The notes: generated by a model from the letters alone, not told the origin. A stretch of DNA of 64,000 nucleotides from Eucalyptus grandis (GCF_016545825.1 NC_052613.1:2914001-2978000); one strand, 5' to 3'; positions 35,268-48,028 are shown, counted from the stretch's first letter. Numbers and translations: made by a program.

Positions 35268-38200
35268 TCATGTAGAGCTTCTGCTGCTGGATTTGTCGAA
35301 CAGCAAGCTCGCGTTGATGAACGGGGGTTGGTTCGGTTGGGGGACTACACGGTTTTTGTTGTGGAGCATCTCGACGACTCCAGACATGGGCGGTCGCAAT
35401 TCCATGCAGGCTTGAGTGCACAAAAGGCCGATTTGGAGCACATTCGATGCCTCCAGGATGGGGAATTTACCTTGTAAGGCTGAATCAATGCACGCGGCTA
35501 AATTGTTTGACTTGTAATGCTTCCATACCTGCAAAGCAATCATGAATTTCCATGGATCCCTTATATCTGAAGATAAATCTACTAGCACTAACGTAGAAAC
35601 CAATGATAGAGTTTGTTGGGAAAATCAAAAGAAAAATTAGATAATCCTAGTGGGGTGTGGCCAGAAAGTAAATGTCAGTCTAAGTTCTCATGATCGTAGG
35701 GACAAGCAACCTTACCGACCGTAATACCGAGCTCGACCCCCGTGCGTATACACTATTCTTCCTACCACTCAAGATTTCAAGAACCAGCACCCCAAAAGCA
35801 TAAACATCGACTTTCTCCATTAGCTGTCCCCTCATAATATATTCAGGCGCCATGTAACCGCTGCATAATCAATCGTCTTTTAGATATAAACCATACTTAA
35901 CCCAAAGAAGATGTGAAGTGCAAGGGAAGGATGAAACGCAAAACCCCTCTTGAGGGGCCAAACTTGTCAGATTAAGGAAATCAAAAGTGCCGACTATGGT
36001 TTCAAGCAGGCTGGTAATGAAAAGGCATTCTTACATTGTGCCGGCAATTTTCGTGCTAAGATGAGACTTATCCAGAGCAATGCATCGAGCAAGCCCAAAA
36101 TCTGAGATTTTCGCCGTGAGATTTTCGTCGAGGAGGATGTTGCTGGATTTTATGTCCCGATGGATGATTTTCACTCCACAACCTCCATGAAGATATGAGA
36201 GGCCCTCAGCTATTCCTATGATGATGTTCAGCCTCTCCTCCCAAGTTAGGACGGGGGTCGCATCGTTGACTGCAACAACAGATTCTATTCGCTTATTTAG
36301 AAAGACAAGTAGAGCGGAGTGGGACAGACATAACTGACCAAGGCAAGACACTAATGGAGCAGATTTTTGAAACCTTCGACTCAAAAATCATAAGATGGAA
36401 GCATTGCTTGCAATACAAGAAGCCAGTTACTAAGAATGCAAACTGAACCAATGCTCGCCATGAAGGGTGGATCTCTTCTTGGCACCAAACGATGACTGTG
36501 TAGGTGTGTTATGCAGTTATGCAACAACCAGCTACTTACCAAAAAGAACTAGATCAAGACTTCTTTTAGGAAGATATTCGTAGACAAGGAGGCTCTCTGG
36601 GCCTTCGATGCTGCATCCCAAAATCCTCATTAGGTTCTTGTGTCGGATCCCACTTATCAGGTTCACCTCATTGAAGAAGTCATCTGCCCATTGGCATGTG
36701 TTGAACACCAACCGCTTAACCGCCACGACCTTCCTATCGGGTAAAATCCCCTTGTAGACGAAACCGCCACCCCCTTGGCCTAGCTTCCTCGAGTCATCAA
36801 AGAAGTTGGTGGCCTTCTCCAGTGTCTTGTACTTGAAATATAAGCTAAACTTGCTCTTGCTCGCCGCAATTGCATGAGGTTATTTAGCACTGAATAAGGA
36901 TGAATGCGAAATTCGTGTCATCAAGCTTGTGATCAAGAATTACTAAGAGATCATTTTACGCATTTGAACCGAATTGCTTACTTTATTTCTTCTTGGAGTA
37001 TTTTTTGTATCCAATGTATGCACCAATGAGAACAAGCGAAGTCGCTGCAGCAGCCGATGAGGTTATTGCTATGGTGATGCGGACCCTAGATGAACCCGTG
37101 AAATGATAAAGACAACATTAGGTTGAGATGAGCGAGTTCATTAATAATTCCAAAATCTAGCAAGCATCGAATCATAAGATCAATCAAATTAAACTTAGGG
37201 TGTGTTCAATTGGGAGAAAATTTCAAGAAAAAGGAAAATGTTTTCTGGAAAGTCATTTTTTAAATAATGTTTGTTTGATTTTCTTTCTCTTTCCTTCTTC
37301 CTCCTCCACTAGTCGTCAAGCCTTCACAGGCCACTAGCATCGTTGTCAAGGCCCAGCAAGGGCCAACCTGACCAGCCCCGGGCAAGTTTGAGCTCGCTAG
37401 ATCCTGGGGTTTGTTGCAACGAGGCTGCCGAGGCTTGAGCTTGCCCAAGGTGGGCTTGCACTGGCGATTGGCAGAGGAGAAAAAAGGAAATGAAAAAATA
37501 TAAGAAAAAGAAAAGAAAATTTAAAAAATCAATTTTTAAAATAAAATATTTAAAAACTCCACATGATAAATTTTTGAAAGTGTATTGACCATCTTAGATT
37601 TAGGAATTCACTTTTCTAACTTTATGTGTGTATATTTTCCTTGATCGAAAAGTGTTTTCGATTTATCAATCATTTTTGACGAATTAAACGGATGAAAGTT
37701 CGGAAATTAATTTCGAGAAAACACTTTTCGTCAAACAAATGCACTCTTAGGTTATGTTCCTTATTTTTTTCCTTTCTTTTTATATTTTGCTCCTGCCTCA
37801 GCTAATCAGCCCTCAATGACAGCCAACGATTGACCACAGGCAAGGGATGAGCTCATTGTTCTAGCAATGTTGAGGTCTTGTTGACCTTTGACAAGGCTTG
37901 AGCCTCACCAATCTAGCTAGACTCGAGCTCGCAATTGTCTGAAGAAATAAATAAATAACATAAAAATAATAAAATAATTTGATATTTAAAAAATGAAAAG
38001 AGAAAGAAAAAATTAAAAATATCATTAAAAGAAGTGCCTTAATCGACCAACAGGAGGAAACCGCAATTGGAAAAATCGAAATCTGACAGCAGACATAGAA
38101 GAGCGTCGGTTTTTCTTTAATGGCGAGGAAGCCATCTTGTAAGTCGGTAAACCAGAGATCAGGACGTTATTACCTCCGCCATCAGGGACGTCGTAGAACT

Positions 38201-38926
38201 TTGTGGTCGAGTAACGGAGGAAGCATCCCGCGTTCATGGCCCGCGCTTCTCCAGGTGCACAGTTTCTCGCCATCGAAGTTGCATTCTCCAAACAGAATCT
38301 GCAACCGCCGGCATCAAGCGTGCTCCAACACTGTGCCAAAGCATATACCCCGGCAACTCCTCCAATTCCGTCCTCCCCAGCCACCGCGAAGCCCTTGTTC
38401 CGCACTGCGCTGGTCGAGACATTCCTCAGGACCCGGTCCACCCTATCTGAGAACTCGGCCACTCTCTCTGTCGGGACTGTCAAATTGGAACTACACTTGA
38501 GCATGTCGTGCGTCGGATCGACGGTCTCGTTGTAGAAGTCGTAACTGCCGTAACGGACGAAGCAGCCGTCGAGTAGAGCCGACCAAAGTTGGGGAGGCAG
38601 CGGGCGATCCGGATCCAGCTCTCGGTAAAGCAGAGGCGGCACTCGGTTTCAGTCAAGTCACCATGGCACTGGATGAGGCCGTACACTGCTAGCGTTGGCG
38701 TGGCGAGGGAGTACTTCCACCAGCGCTGGGCGGCGACGCCGTCGGAGAGCTCATTCATGATGGCGATGAGGTCGGAGACGATGTTTCCAGCGACAATCCA
38801 AGTGGAGTTCTCGCAGATGCGGCCCGCTTCGGTGATTCGAGGATCGGAGACGGCGAGAGAGAAGAAGAACGAGGAGAGCGCGAGCAGAGGAAGGGCGATT
38901 GATGGGCTCGCTCCGTTCGACTTCAT
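35268..38926 (-). pseudogene. Cysteine-rich receptor-like kinase, unit C (broken)
   Basis: Exons correspond to 38174-38926, 36982-37095, 36540-36889, 36035-36269, 35716-35860 and 35268-35528. Exon 1 has the signal peptide and both DUF26 domains but one base is missing near 38574 (GGTAG reduced to GTAG on the plus strand), breaking the frame after FGRLY. Exon 2 has lost its acceptor (GCAG in D, ACGG here, about 37096) and ends with a TAA where D has CAA. Exon 3 has another one-base deletion near 36865 and substitutions in the glycine-loop region (GGFVYKG, LPDRK). Exons 4-6 are open and keep [14 protein letters not shown] and MAPEY. At least four independent defects make it a firm pseudogene. 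Intron 1 is shorter than in A, B and D. Confidence 0.85.
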
Positions 38927-40335
38927 GGGCTCTGCTTGAGATATGCTCGGTTACCGAATTTTCCTTCTTTCAGTTCTCTTCAAAGAGAAAAGAAGAAGAA
39001 GAAAAGGGAAAGATTTGAGCAAGAGCGCGATGGGAGCTCCGATTCAACCTGATGATCTCATAAAAAGCTTCAACACAGCTACACCACGCGCAGTCGAAGC
39101 TACAGACTGATGCTTGACTTCTGGGGTCTCGTTTTTCACCTCACTCCGTGCTTTCTTCATGCTACGGCAGGGTTTTTGAAAATGCCGCCGCGATAACATC
39201 TCTCTCTCTCTCTCTTGGTCGGTGGAATGCAGTGTTTTTTTTTTTTTTGGTCGGTGGAATGCAGTGTTTGACGCGGCGAGAATGATGAGGGGGTTCTAAG
39301 ACCTTTCGAGTCCGAGAATATCTTGGATTGAGGGCGGTCCGGACGAAAGAGAGAGATCTGCAACGACCGAAGCGACGAGGGCGACGGATGTTGACGTCCA
39401 TGTCGGTAGTTTTTTTAAAATGATTAAATGATAATTTTTTTGGTGAAAAATTAGATGATAATTTTTAATCTATTCTGAAAATAATAATGATTATAATAAA
39501 TTATTATAAATTGTTGTGAAGTGTATCCCTTTAAAAATTTGTGACTCATAACAAGTAATTATCACAAAAAAAAAAAAAACTAAATTAGTAGGAACTCGTT
39601 TGGAAGAAGAGGAAACTTAGAACCTAGTATAAGTTTTTAAATTTTTCTTGGTTTATACCTTCATGTAATTATATGGTATTCCAAGGTGTTCGATGATGGT
39701 TGTGTAATCCGGAATTACTAGTCTAAATTTTCATTTCATGATTGCGGTTTTTACTTTGTTAATGATTCATATTCTTCATGTATTTAAATATAAGTTATGA
39801 TCAGTGAATTGTAGCTATATATGGTAGTAATTAAAGGTGATGGTTCACTACAGTTGTTTAATTAATAATATAGGTAAAATCTGGAACTCATCCTGAAATC
39901 TGTGATAGGATAGATTTTAGAGTATGTAATGTAGGTTCCTGGTTAAAAAAAAATGAGAAATCTATTCCAACGAGTAGGTTCCATATAAAATCTATACGAA
40001 ATCTGAAATCGTTTATTCCTAAATATCATGAATCTTATATTTGCACGGTTGTGATTAGGTTTGTTAGATAAGGTCCATCATTGAAAGGTTCTCTTTGTAT
40101 CAAGTTGGGGCCAATCCACATTCATAATTATGCAAAGACCTTTAATTTGACTTTAGATGATCAAATTTGGCCTCACGTGTTTCAGATGAGATTCCCCGTG
40201 CATTTTTCATACATGTACATTTGACTTTTCTAGTCCCATGGTTGCGGCCACGAGGTGTCCGAGCTAGTCTCTATCCGGCCCACCTACTCGAATGAACGAA
40301 CGATCGGGCACCCTCTTGTTTTTTGGCTTGAATTT

Positions 40336-40550
40336 AGGGATAAATGTATCAAAATCTTAAAATTGGTCACAAAACTCCAAATTGAGTCCTAAAATATTTA
40401 AAAGTGTAATCAAGTTATAAAACTTATCTCTTTAAACTTTCAAGAATTGTAATCATTGGAAGGATTTATACTTTGACCAATTTGTAAGTTTTAAGACTCT
40501 ATTATAATTTTGTGACAAATTTTAGAACTTCTAATATACTTATTCCTTAG
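40336..40550. mobile_element. MITE-like inverted-repeat element (unit C copy)
   Basis: Counterpart of 10552-10767 with outer ends AGGGATAAATGTAT and ATATACTTATTCCTT. More diverged but at the same relative position. Confidence 0.5.
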
Positions 40551-40754
40551 ATTTATTTATGACCTCTTCTGCCTTGACTATCAACCGCTACTTAGAATTC
40601 CACAAATCAAAAATGCCTAGGAGCATGGTAGTTCACACATGACCATCTCAATTCACATCTAAAGTAGGAGGAAATCTTAGCAAATTGAGCAAGTTCTCAT
40701 ATCAATATGTTGCAAGTGTGAAGTGATTGAACAACCCTTCTGTGCTTTTCAAAG

Positions 40755-41407
40755 TGTAAAGAAAAATATGGTTTCAAATTGGATAGAACAATAAAGTCGG
40801 ATCATTGAGCTAAATAGAATAATCTAGTCGGACTTTGTAGTGTAATCTCAATTTCTTTAAAGATTTATTTGCCCACAACGTTGTTAATGGTCACTGGAAA
40901 ATTTATATTATAGTATTTCTAGTATTTCTCAAATGAGAATATTATATAACAATTATAATATTTCTCTAAAGTCTCTCAAATGAAACAATTAGAAATAATG
41001 GTTGTATATTCTTTTGAAAGAAAACAAAAAATGAAAGAAGAAGATTATGATCAAACATACACGTTTTAGTAATTTATAGCGAAAATAAGAAGTTATATCC
41101 AAGTAGACACAACCTTATGAGGATTAAGAAATTATGCTTGAATAGGTATGAACTTTGAGTAACCATTGGACAAAATAATAAAAATTCGAAATTTAATAAA
41201 TAAATAAAAATAACTGTACTTCTTCGTGAATAGTCACAAGGTTTCAACGGGACTTATGGTTAATTTTTATAAAAATAAATCCTAATTTTTCAATAAATAA
41301 AAAATAATGATCATTGATCGTGTCAAATCTCTTATACGTGCGCATTCACATTTTCTCGACATGGGACAAGACACCTCTTAGTTTATTTAACAAACAAACT
41401 ACCAACA
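40755..41407 (+). mobile_element. 653-bp solo LTR (shared with unit D)
   Basis: Starts TGTAAAGAAAAATATGG and ends CTACCAACA. It is flanked by perfect CAAAG duplications (40750-40754 and 41408-41412). Unit A has the intact empty site TTTCCAAAGCACATGG near 10967. The counterpart in unit D is 61533-62189. The short size and termini fit a copia or TRIM-like LTR; there is no internal sequence. Confidence 0.75.
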
Positions 41408-43251
41408 CAAAGCACATGGAATAAAAGAATGACAAGCATAAAATCATTAGCCAATCTCAAGTGATTCAAGAGATCATATGCACTGAGTCCCTAACTTCAC
41501 TAACCATTGTTAGCATCATATGCTAAATGCCTACTCAATTATCTCAAGGCCTTAGCACTATTTTATATGCCATATGGAATGGTCATTACCTTTCAAAGAG
41601 TAGTTGTTGATCCCAAAATGACACTAGGAAAGAATATGAATACTTGAAAAGGAACACTTTACCATATGGGCTTAAGTGGAACTAGCCCGATTATGTTTTT
41701 TTTTTTTTTTTCAAAAAACCGAGTCAAAATACAAGAGGAAGGGCATCGAAACATGTTACATCTTAATGCCTTCATAACCAATCCACTAGTCTATTTGATT
41801 CTCAAGTGCAATAGGACAATTTGGGATATGTAAAAAGGGTTGAAAGGTCTTTACATTCTGTAATAGATGACTCGACACTCAAAGAGTGGAGAGAAGAATC
41901 TACAAATAGCTAATCAAAGTACAATTATTTTGTTGACACCTAAATTTTACTATTTTATTTATGACTCTATCGCATACAAAATTAGGAATTAGTTACTAAA
42001 AAAAAAGAAGAGAAAAAAAAAACAAACAACAAAACAACAACAACAAAAAAAAAAGAGAAAGAAAAAACGCCTAGAGGTCGGGTCGGGCCGGATCTGGCAT
42101 TGGCCCGGCCCGCCGCCCACCTCTCTTTCCCCTGCGTGGCCCAGGCCCGTTTCCCTTTTGGCCCGGCCCACGCCAGCATTCATCCTCCTCCGGCCTATCT
42201 CGCACGATGACCTGCAGAAGAAAGGAAAACCAGCGACAGGAGCAGGGGATCGGTGTGGCGAGGAGCGGCGTGATCCGCGGGTTGGGGGCAGCTCGGTTGG
42301 GCTGGCACGGCACGGCGGGGGTCTTTGGGCAGACCTGCAGAAGAAAAGTGAACAAAAGGAGAGGAACCAATGGCGAGGAAAGGAGGAGAACACAGTCTTG
42401 GGAGGGAGAGAGAGTTGGAGAGAGAGCTAGCCGAAGAAAGCGAACTAGAGAGAGGAGGCTCCAGAGGAAGTGAGCGAGCTTGAGGGCGAGGGTGAGCTTG
42501 GAAAAGGGACTGGTCTTCTTCTTCCCGGGGGCTGGACAGAGCAGGGCGAGAGAGACGGCGAGCGGAGAGTGGGAGGTCTGAGCAACTGAGAAGAGCAAAG
42601 AGAGGGCATCTCAACCGCGTGCAAACCCATCTGACGACCTTCCTGGCAACGTCCTCAAGCTGAACGGGTAAGCTCGGGTCCCCTCGCGTTTTGTTTAGGG
42701 CGTGCCGGGCCGGAGCTTGTGGCCGCCCGGCTCACGTGTGCTCCGGCCCTCGTCGCCTTCATATTTTGTTCCTGATGTCTAGACTAGATCTGAACATTTG
42801 TGTTGGCAGTGTGCGTTCCTTAGCTTCGACCGATCAACCGCTCGTTGGGTTGTTTCACCTATGGTCGTCCCGGCCCCTTTCTTTGATCGAGCCGACGCGG
42901 GCAAGTGTTGCGTGGTCCCCGAACGGTGGAAGGGTGTGTCGAGACTTTGTGGTTGGCCTCGGTTTGGCCATTCGAGGTAAGGTCGGCCAACGAGTGGTGG
43001 TCGGGGTGGCGACCGGTGTGAGATTGGGTGTCAGCCAACGGCGGCCCTAACGCCGGCGAACGCTCACCATGGTATCGGCGTCGAGTGATCTTTGTCCTAG
43101 AAAAAGGGGTTGCAGGTGTGACGGAGGGCTCAAAGCACGAAGGAGAAGGAGACCAAAGGAGGGAAAGAAATAAAAAAACAAGAAAGGAAAAAGAAAAACC
43201 AAAAATAATGAAAAAAAGAAGAAAAGCAAAACCAAAAAAAAAAAAAAAAGG

Positions 43252-44347
43252 GATATGTTCAGTAGAAGTTCTAAAACTTGTCCGAAAGTGCAATTGAGTC
43301 CTAAAACTTACAAAAAGTTCAATCAAGTCCTAAAACTTATCAAGTTGGTTCAATTGAGTCCTAAAATTAACACTATCAAAAAAGTTAACGGAAATTGCCG
43401 ACGTGGCGCTGTCATCATATTTTAAATGATTTTTTTTATTTTTTAAATGGCTTTTAAAATTATTTTTATTCCAAATCTTTAAAAATTAGATTAAAAAATA
43501 AAAAGGAAAATCTCAATTTATTTAAAAAAAACAAAATTGTTCAAAAACAAAAAAAGGGCACCGGTGGACTTCCGCCGCCGCCCATCGCCGGAGGGGCGGC
43601 GACGGTCGCCGACCCGGGCGGGGTGGCCGGCCCTCGCCGGGCGAGGCCTCGCCGACGCTCACGGGGGCCGGCGACCGTTGCCCGCCCGGGCAAGGCCTTG
43701 TCGGCCCTCGCCGGGGCCGGCGAGGCTCGCCAGATCTCGGCGAGGCTTGCCCAGATCCGGCCCCGAGCAAGGGCCGACGAGGCCTCGCCCAGGTGAGCGA
43801 CGGTCGCCGTCCCCTCACTCGCGGCCGAGCAACCGTCGCCCGCCCCGGGCGAGGTCTCGTCAGCCCTCGCCGGCCCGAGCGAGGGCCGACGAGGCCTCGC
43901 CTGTGGCGGGCGACGATCGCCGGCCCCTCGCTGGGGGGCCGCCGAGGGCCAGCCACCCCCGCTCAGGGCCGACGACCGTCGCTCGGCCCCTCCGGCGATG
44001 GGCGGCGACCGGGGAGAAGAGCCCCGATTTTTTTTAAAACAATTTTAAAAATAATTTTTATAACTTTTCTTTTTAATTTTTGGTGAAAATAAGATAAAAT
44101 GAATAAATCTATTTTTTTAGTTTTTAATTTTTTTAAATGAATAAAAAAATCATTAAAAAAATCCACGTGGAAAATAAAAATAATTTAAAATGACACGTCA
44201 GCATTTTTAACGGAAAAAGCTAACGGTGTTAACTTTATGACTCAATTGAACTAACTTGACAAGTTTTAGGACTTGATTGAACTTTTTGTAAGTTTTAGTG
44301 ACTCAATTGCACTTTCGGACAAGTTTTGGACTTCTACTGAACATATC
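43252..44347. mobile_element. 1.1-kb element with ~120-bp terminal inverted repeats
   Basis: The left end GATATGTTCAGTAGAAG and the right end CTTCTACTGAACATATC are exact complements. The inverted repeat continues for about 120 bases with few mismatches (AAAACTTGTCCGAAAGTGCA, then AATTGAGTC and TTCAATCAAGTCCTAAAACTT repeats). The interior has AT-rich shoulders and a very GC-rich core (about 43556-44030). No transposase is present. Both flanks are poly-A, so a target duplication cannot be read. It is a non-autonomous, possibly Mutator-like or fold-back element. Confidence 0.7.
43556..44030 (+). repeat. GC-rich degenerate repeat core
   Basis: Dense CGCCGG, GCCGGCGAGG and CTCGCC repeats in both orientations form the middle of the inverted-repeat element. 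Open frames on both strands follow from base composition. Confidence 0.6.
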
Positions 44348-45485
44348 TCAAAAAAAAAAAAAGAGAGAAAACTATAAAATGGCAAAAGTTGGCCTCGGAA
44401 AGGACTGACGAGTAGAAGGTTCAGGAAAAGGACGAAGTGAGGAAAAGACAAAAGAAACAAAAATAAATAAATAAACATTAAAAATTGAAAAAATTGAATT
44501 TTTTTTTTTAATCCGACTGGGTTGGATGGATCGGGTCAATGGGCCAGATTGGGTTTACTCCGATCCGAACCCGTTTTTACGAATATAATAATATTAAGTG
44601 TTAAAAATTTCAAAAAAAAAGTTCAGAAATTTTCAAGAAAATTAAACAAATTCGAAAAATAATAAAAATTCAAAAATTTTCCGAAAATTCAAGAGTTTTC
44701 AAAGAACATTAAAACTTTCAAAAATATTGAAAATTCGAGTTTTTTTTAAATAATAGTTAAAAAAATTTAAAAAAATAAAAGTTAGTAAATTCAAAACAAT
44801 CAAAAGGGGCCAGAAAATTCTGAATTTTATTTGGAAAATTTTTAAAAATGAACTTTTTGAGTTATTTTCTTAAAAAATGAAAGTTTCTTAACTTTAAAGT
44901 GTGCTAAAAATTGAGTAAGCTTTTAGGGCTCTACCTTGGGGCTTTAATTGTCTTCAAAGACAATTACTCTTATTTGCATGCTTTTACTGTTTTGATCCTT
45001 TTAATCCAATTAAGATTAACATTTATCTTTCTTTTAATGTTAAATATTTTCTCTCCCATGCAATTTATTTAAACACTTTCCTTAGCTGTTAATTGTTATT
45101 TTAATGATTACGCATCCGCTTGATCACCTCACATGTTACTGGATTAGTATAAAATCAATCCAAACTACCTAATGAAAATATTTCTTTTAAAATGAACAAG
45201 GTTAGGTATCGAAATGACACTAATTGGTCAATTAGTGTAATCAAGTCCCCAACCCTAAATTCTCAATTTGCGTAGGAAGTGTGACATACTCATGTGTATC
45301 ACTTGGTTTTTAATCGACCCCAATAGGCTAGTGGCGACTCATTTTTTGCGAAATTCTTAAGAATACCAAAATGTCACGTGAGATATGGGCATGGGAGAAC
45401 CCGCACCTAATCATGGGCCTTAGGCCCATCCTTTGAGCAATACCCCTAAACCGTTCCCTCCCCGATGGTAGGTCGCGACATATCT

Positions 45486-45958
45486 TACTCGAACTAACTT
45501 CGGTTCAGAATGACTTATAAAGTGATGAAGAATGTGGAGGTAAGCTACAGTTTCAAATTGAAGAATTAATATTGATTGTAGACGAAAATGAACTTGGCTC
45601 AAGCTATTTTTCGAGATCGACACGGACTCGATGAAATATATTCATGAAGATTATAGATTTCCCAATTAGAAAATATTGCCGGAGATATTATTAGGTATTA
45701 AGGATGTTATTTGATATTTCATTATTCTCTTCAACAATTAATATCCTTCCCTATGCATGTTACTTGGGTATGATAACCCTCCTCTAATAACATGTAAAGC
45801 GAAGTCAATTAAGTAAAGCTTCTCTCATCCTCTCTCTTCATGATCTTAGAATATTTACAAGTTAATTACATAGGACTTGTTTGGATTTGATTTGGGATTT
45901 TCCTCATGCTATTTGACACATTTTCTCTCCTCGATAGAGAGAGAAATTCGAAGGAGAG
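45486..45958. other. Spacer at the right end of unit C
   Basis: Up to about 45660 the sequence matches 13010-13200 of unit A. Beyond that it is unrelated to the array and forms the upstream sequence of the short exon at 45959. A CT/GA-rich leader (GATAGAGAGAGAAATTC) precedes the ATG. Confidence 0.45.
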
Positions 45959-46068
45959 ATGGGGTCAATCCTCGGCTCATCATCGCGCGACGCGAGCAAG
46001 GGGGCGCTGGCGGCCGTTGCGGACAAGGCCAAGGAGATCACCTCGTTGGCTCCCGTCATCATATTCAG
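45959..46068 (+). pseudogene. Isolated first exon resembling a glutaredoxin N-terminus
   Basis: ATG at 45959 after a purine-rich leader opens MGSILGSSSRDASKG... and ends ...KAKEITSLAPVIIF plus the first two bases (AG) of a serine codon, directly before a GT donor. Plant CPYC glutaredoxins read KAKEIV..PVVVFSKTYC at this point, so the phase and sequence fit the exon just before the active site. GC content is higher than its surroundings and the following sequence looks like a first intron. No exon with a CPYC or CGYC motif follows before array sequence resumes at about 46795. I infer a captured or truncated gene fragment. The family assignment rests on one exon. Confidence 0.45.
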
Positions 46069-46794
46069 GTTGCTCCTTCCCTCCTCCTCCCTTCCCATTG
46101 CTCGTTGATTGAGCGATCTACTTCTCTGAAACGGTCGAATTTCGATTTACCTGGGTTTCCATCCCGAGTCGTGTTCTTGAATGATTAGCCGTTGACTTCA
46201 AGATCGGTGTCGTTCGCTATGTGATTCGCTCCCGGGTCCGATTGCGGGCGAAATTGTATCGCCGATGGTTTGAATTGTAGAATTGACGTGCTATTTGATG
46301 CATGGGAGAGAGCATATATTAGCTGAATTGGGGAGAATTGATTTTTTTGGGTGGGGGGGAAACCAGCACTTTTTCAGTGGGTTTTTGAATTTTGACCCAA
46401 AAAAGGAAAGGGTTTTTGAATTAGATGCTTGTGGTTGTGGATATTGCTATCATCTTGTGGTGCTGGTTGCTGAATTGATAGTGCAAGTCATTAACCTTAA
46501 ACTATCATGTGTAGGAGAGAAGTGCTAGCAAGACTAGCACTTACAATGGGTTTTGAATTTTGAGGGAAAAAAATGGTTTTGAATTAGATGTTTGTGGCAG
46601 TGGATTTTGGTAAGATTTCGTGCCTGTCACTGAATCGATAATGCAAGTCACTAATGCTCTTCGTTACGTACATCTTGTATTATATCTACAAGGAACTGTA
46701 CACTAGACATTATTGAAGATAGAATACACAAAAAGTTTCTCCAAGCTCTTCGTCTTCAGTCCCGTTGATTTATTCTCTTTGATTTCTTTCAAAC
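46069..46794. other. Sequence after the isolated exon
   Basis: Probable first-intron sequence with two similar GGGTTTTTGAATT/ATGGGTTTTGAATTTTGA segments near 46380 and 46544. No further exon is visible before homology to unit C begins near 46795. Confidence 0.4.
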
Positions 46795-46950
46795 ATGACC
46801 CTCGTCTAACGCTCGGTTGGGACGGAAGGTGCTCTCGCCGCTCCGTGTCAACCCTCCTTTTTCTTTTAGTCCTCTCTGCTCATAAATCAAGAGATGCCCA
46901 AGAAGAGGAGATGAGGGATTCTTCATCTTCTCTGCAAGACTAGGGCTTTC

Positions 46951-47825
46951 AACATGAAATCAGCACATCGGAATATCTCAGAACTGATCGGTCAACTATA
47001 GTCAACGGTCAATGGTCAACTGATGACGTGGCGATGATGTGGTGATGACATGGCACTGCCGCCGCCGAAGCAGCTATTGGGTAAGCTATTATTTCGTCGA
47101 TTTATCGTAATAGAAAATCAACTTGTGTAAATCAATCAAATTTGATGAATAAATGAATAAATAGGTAGTATTAATTAATTATATATTATTCATTATAGAA
47201 ATTAAAATATTTGAGTAAGATGATGTGGCAAATGAGGCGGGAGGTGACATAAGGATGACGCAATGATCATGTTAGTAATACACGGCCGACTTAAGTCACA
47301 TGAGACGCACGTGGGCGTGTAGAGGCTTGGAGTGGCGCGTGTGGGCATGTGTGGCATCGGTTGGTGGTGCGATTTGGTTGGTTGGATTCTTTGAGTGACG
47401 TAGAATCTATTTGTGGTGTTGTATTATCAATATAACCAATTGAATAAGTTCGAAATAGACTTGCAATATATGGCTGTGATGGTTCCAAGTTGACGGCGTG
47501 TGGTGGCCGGGTTGGTGACAAAACAAGCAGCGGAAGTTGCGGAGAAATGAGAGCGACGCGACACCTTCGTGGAGCAAACGTGGCCTATTCAGCTGGCATT
47601 GCAAAAAATAAAAATCCTCAAGAGGCTTTGATATTAAGTTAAGAATAGAGGGATAAAGAACTTCTGTATATTTAGATGATTTGTAATGAGGAATACAAGA
47701 GCCTATTTATAAGTTTTACGGGGAGACTATTTACGGTAATAAAATATTATACAATCAATTATAATCAATCATAAAGATCTCAAGAATATCCAGAATATCG
47801 TAAAATAATCTCAATATATCTTACA
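46951..47825 (-). mobile_element. Minus-strand copia remnant (unit D copy)
   Basis: Matches 32415-34194 of unit C without the nested W-box LTR. The LTR is 47638-47825 on the minus strand; the primer site is mutated (TAATATCAAAGC). A short frame on the minus strand (47407-47604) is the gag-leader equivalent and carries no domain I can name. Confidence 0.55.
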
Positions 47826-48028
47826 GCTCTGCTGATTGACAGAAGCAATCTCAAAATCGCGAGAGCGTTGCTGAAGAGGCTGGACTCCAACACCTTCATG
47901 GTGGCTGGCAAGTCCCAGAGTCACCAGCTCCGCTACCTAAACATTTGTGAGAACCAGGTTCCTCCCTTTCTCTCCCCTTGCATGATCTATACTGGGAGTG
48001 ATGCTTATGAAGGGATTCAACTCTGAAA

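Larger units (their letters stand above)
38927..41925. other. Intergenic spacer of unit C
   Basis: Upstream flank of the unit C CRK. It contains a short CT run at about 39198, a block at 39550-40078 absent from unit D, a MITE-like element at 40336-40550 and a solo LTR at 40755-41407. No gene is seen. Confidence 0.55.
41931..45480 (+). mobile_element. Large solo LTR with a nested inverted-repeat element
   Basis: Starts TGTTGACACCTAAATTTT and ends GGTAGGTCGCGACA. Flanks are TATTT (41926-41930) and TATCT (45481-45485). Unit A has the empty site near 12980 (ATTGTTTAACTTTCGAACTAACT). The 3' 250 bases match those of the LTR 17437-19405, so the family is the same. Net of the nested element (43252-44347) it is about 2.45 kb. 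GC-rich 5' sequence gives long open frames that I do not believe are genes. It is probably a Ty3/gypsy solo LTR. Confidence 0.7.

Noticed and set aside
41982..42614. Overlapping frames of up to 175 codons on the minus strand
   Set aside because: They lie in the GC-rich 5' part of a solo LTR, overlap each other in different frames and show no recognisable domain.
43522..44037. Long open frames on both strands (144-166 codons)
   Set aside because: The region is extremely GC-rich and repetitive inside an inverted-repeat element; proteins are Arg/Pro/Gly-rich on both strands with no domain, so openness reflects base composition.
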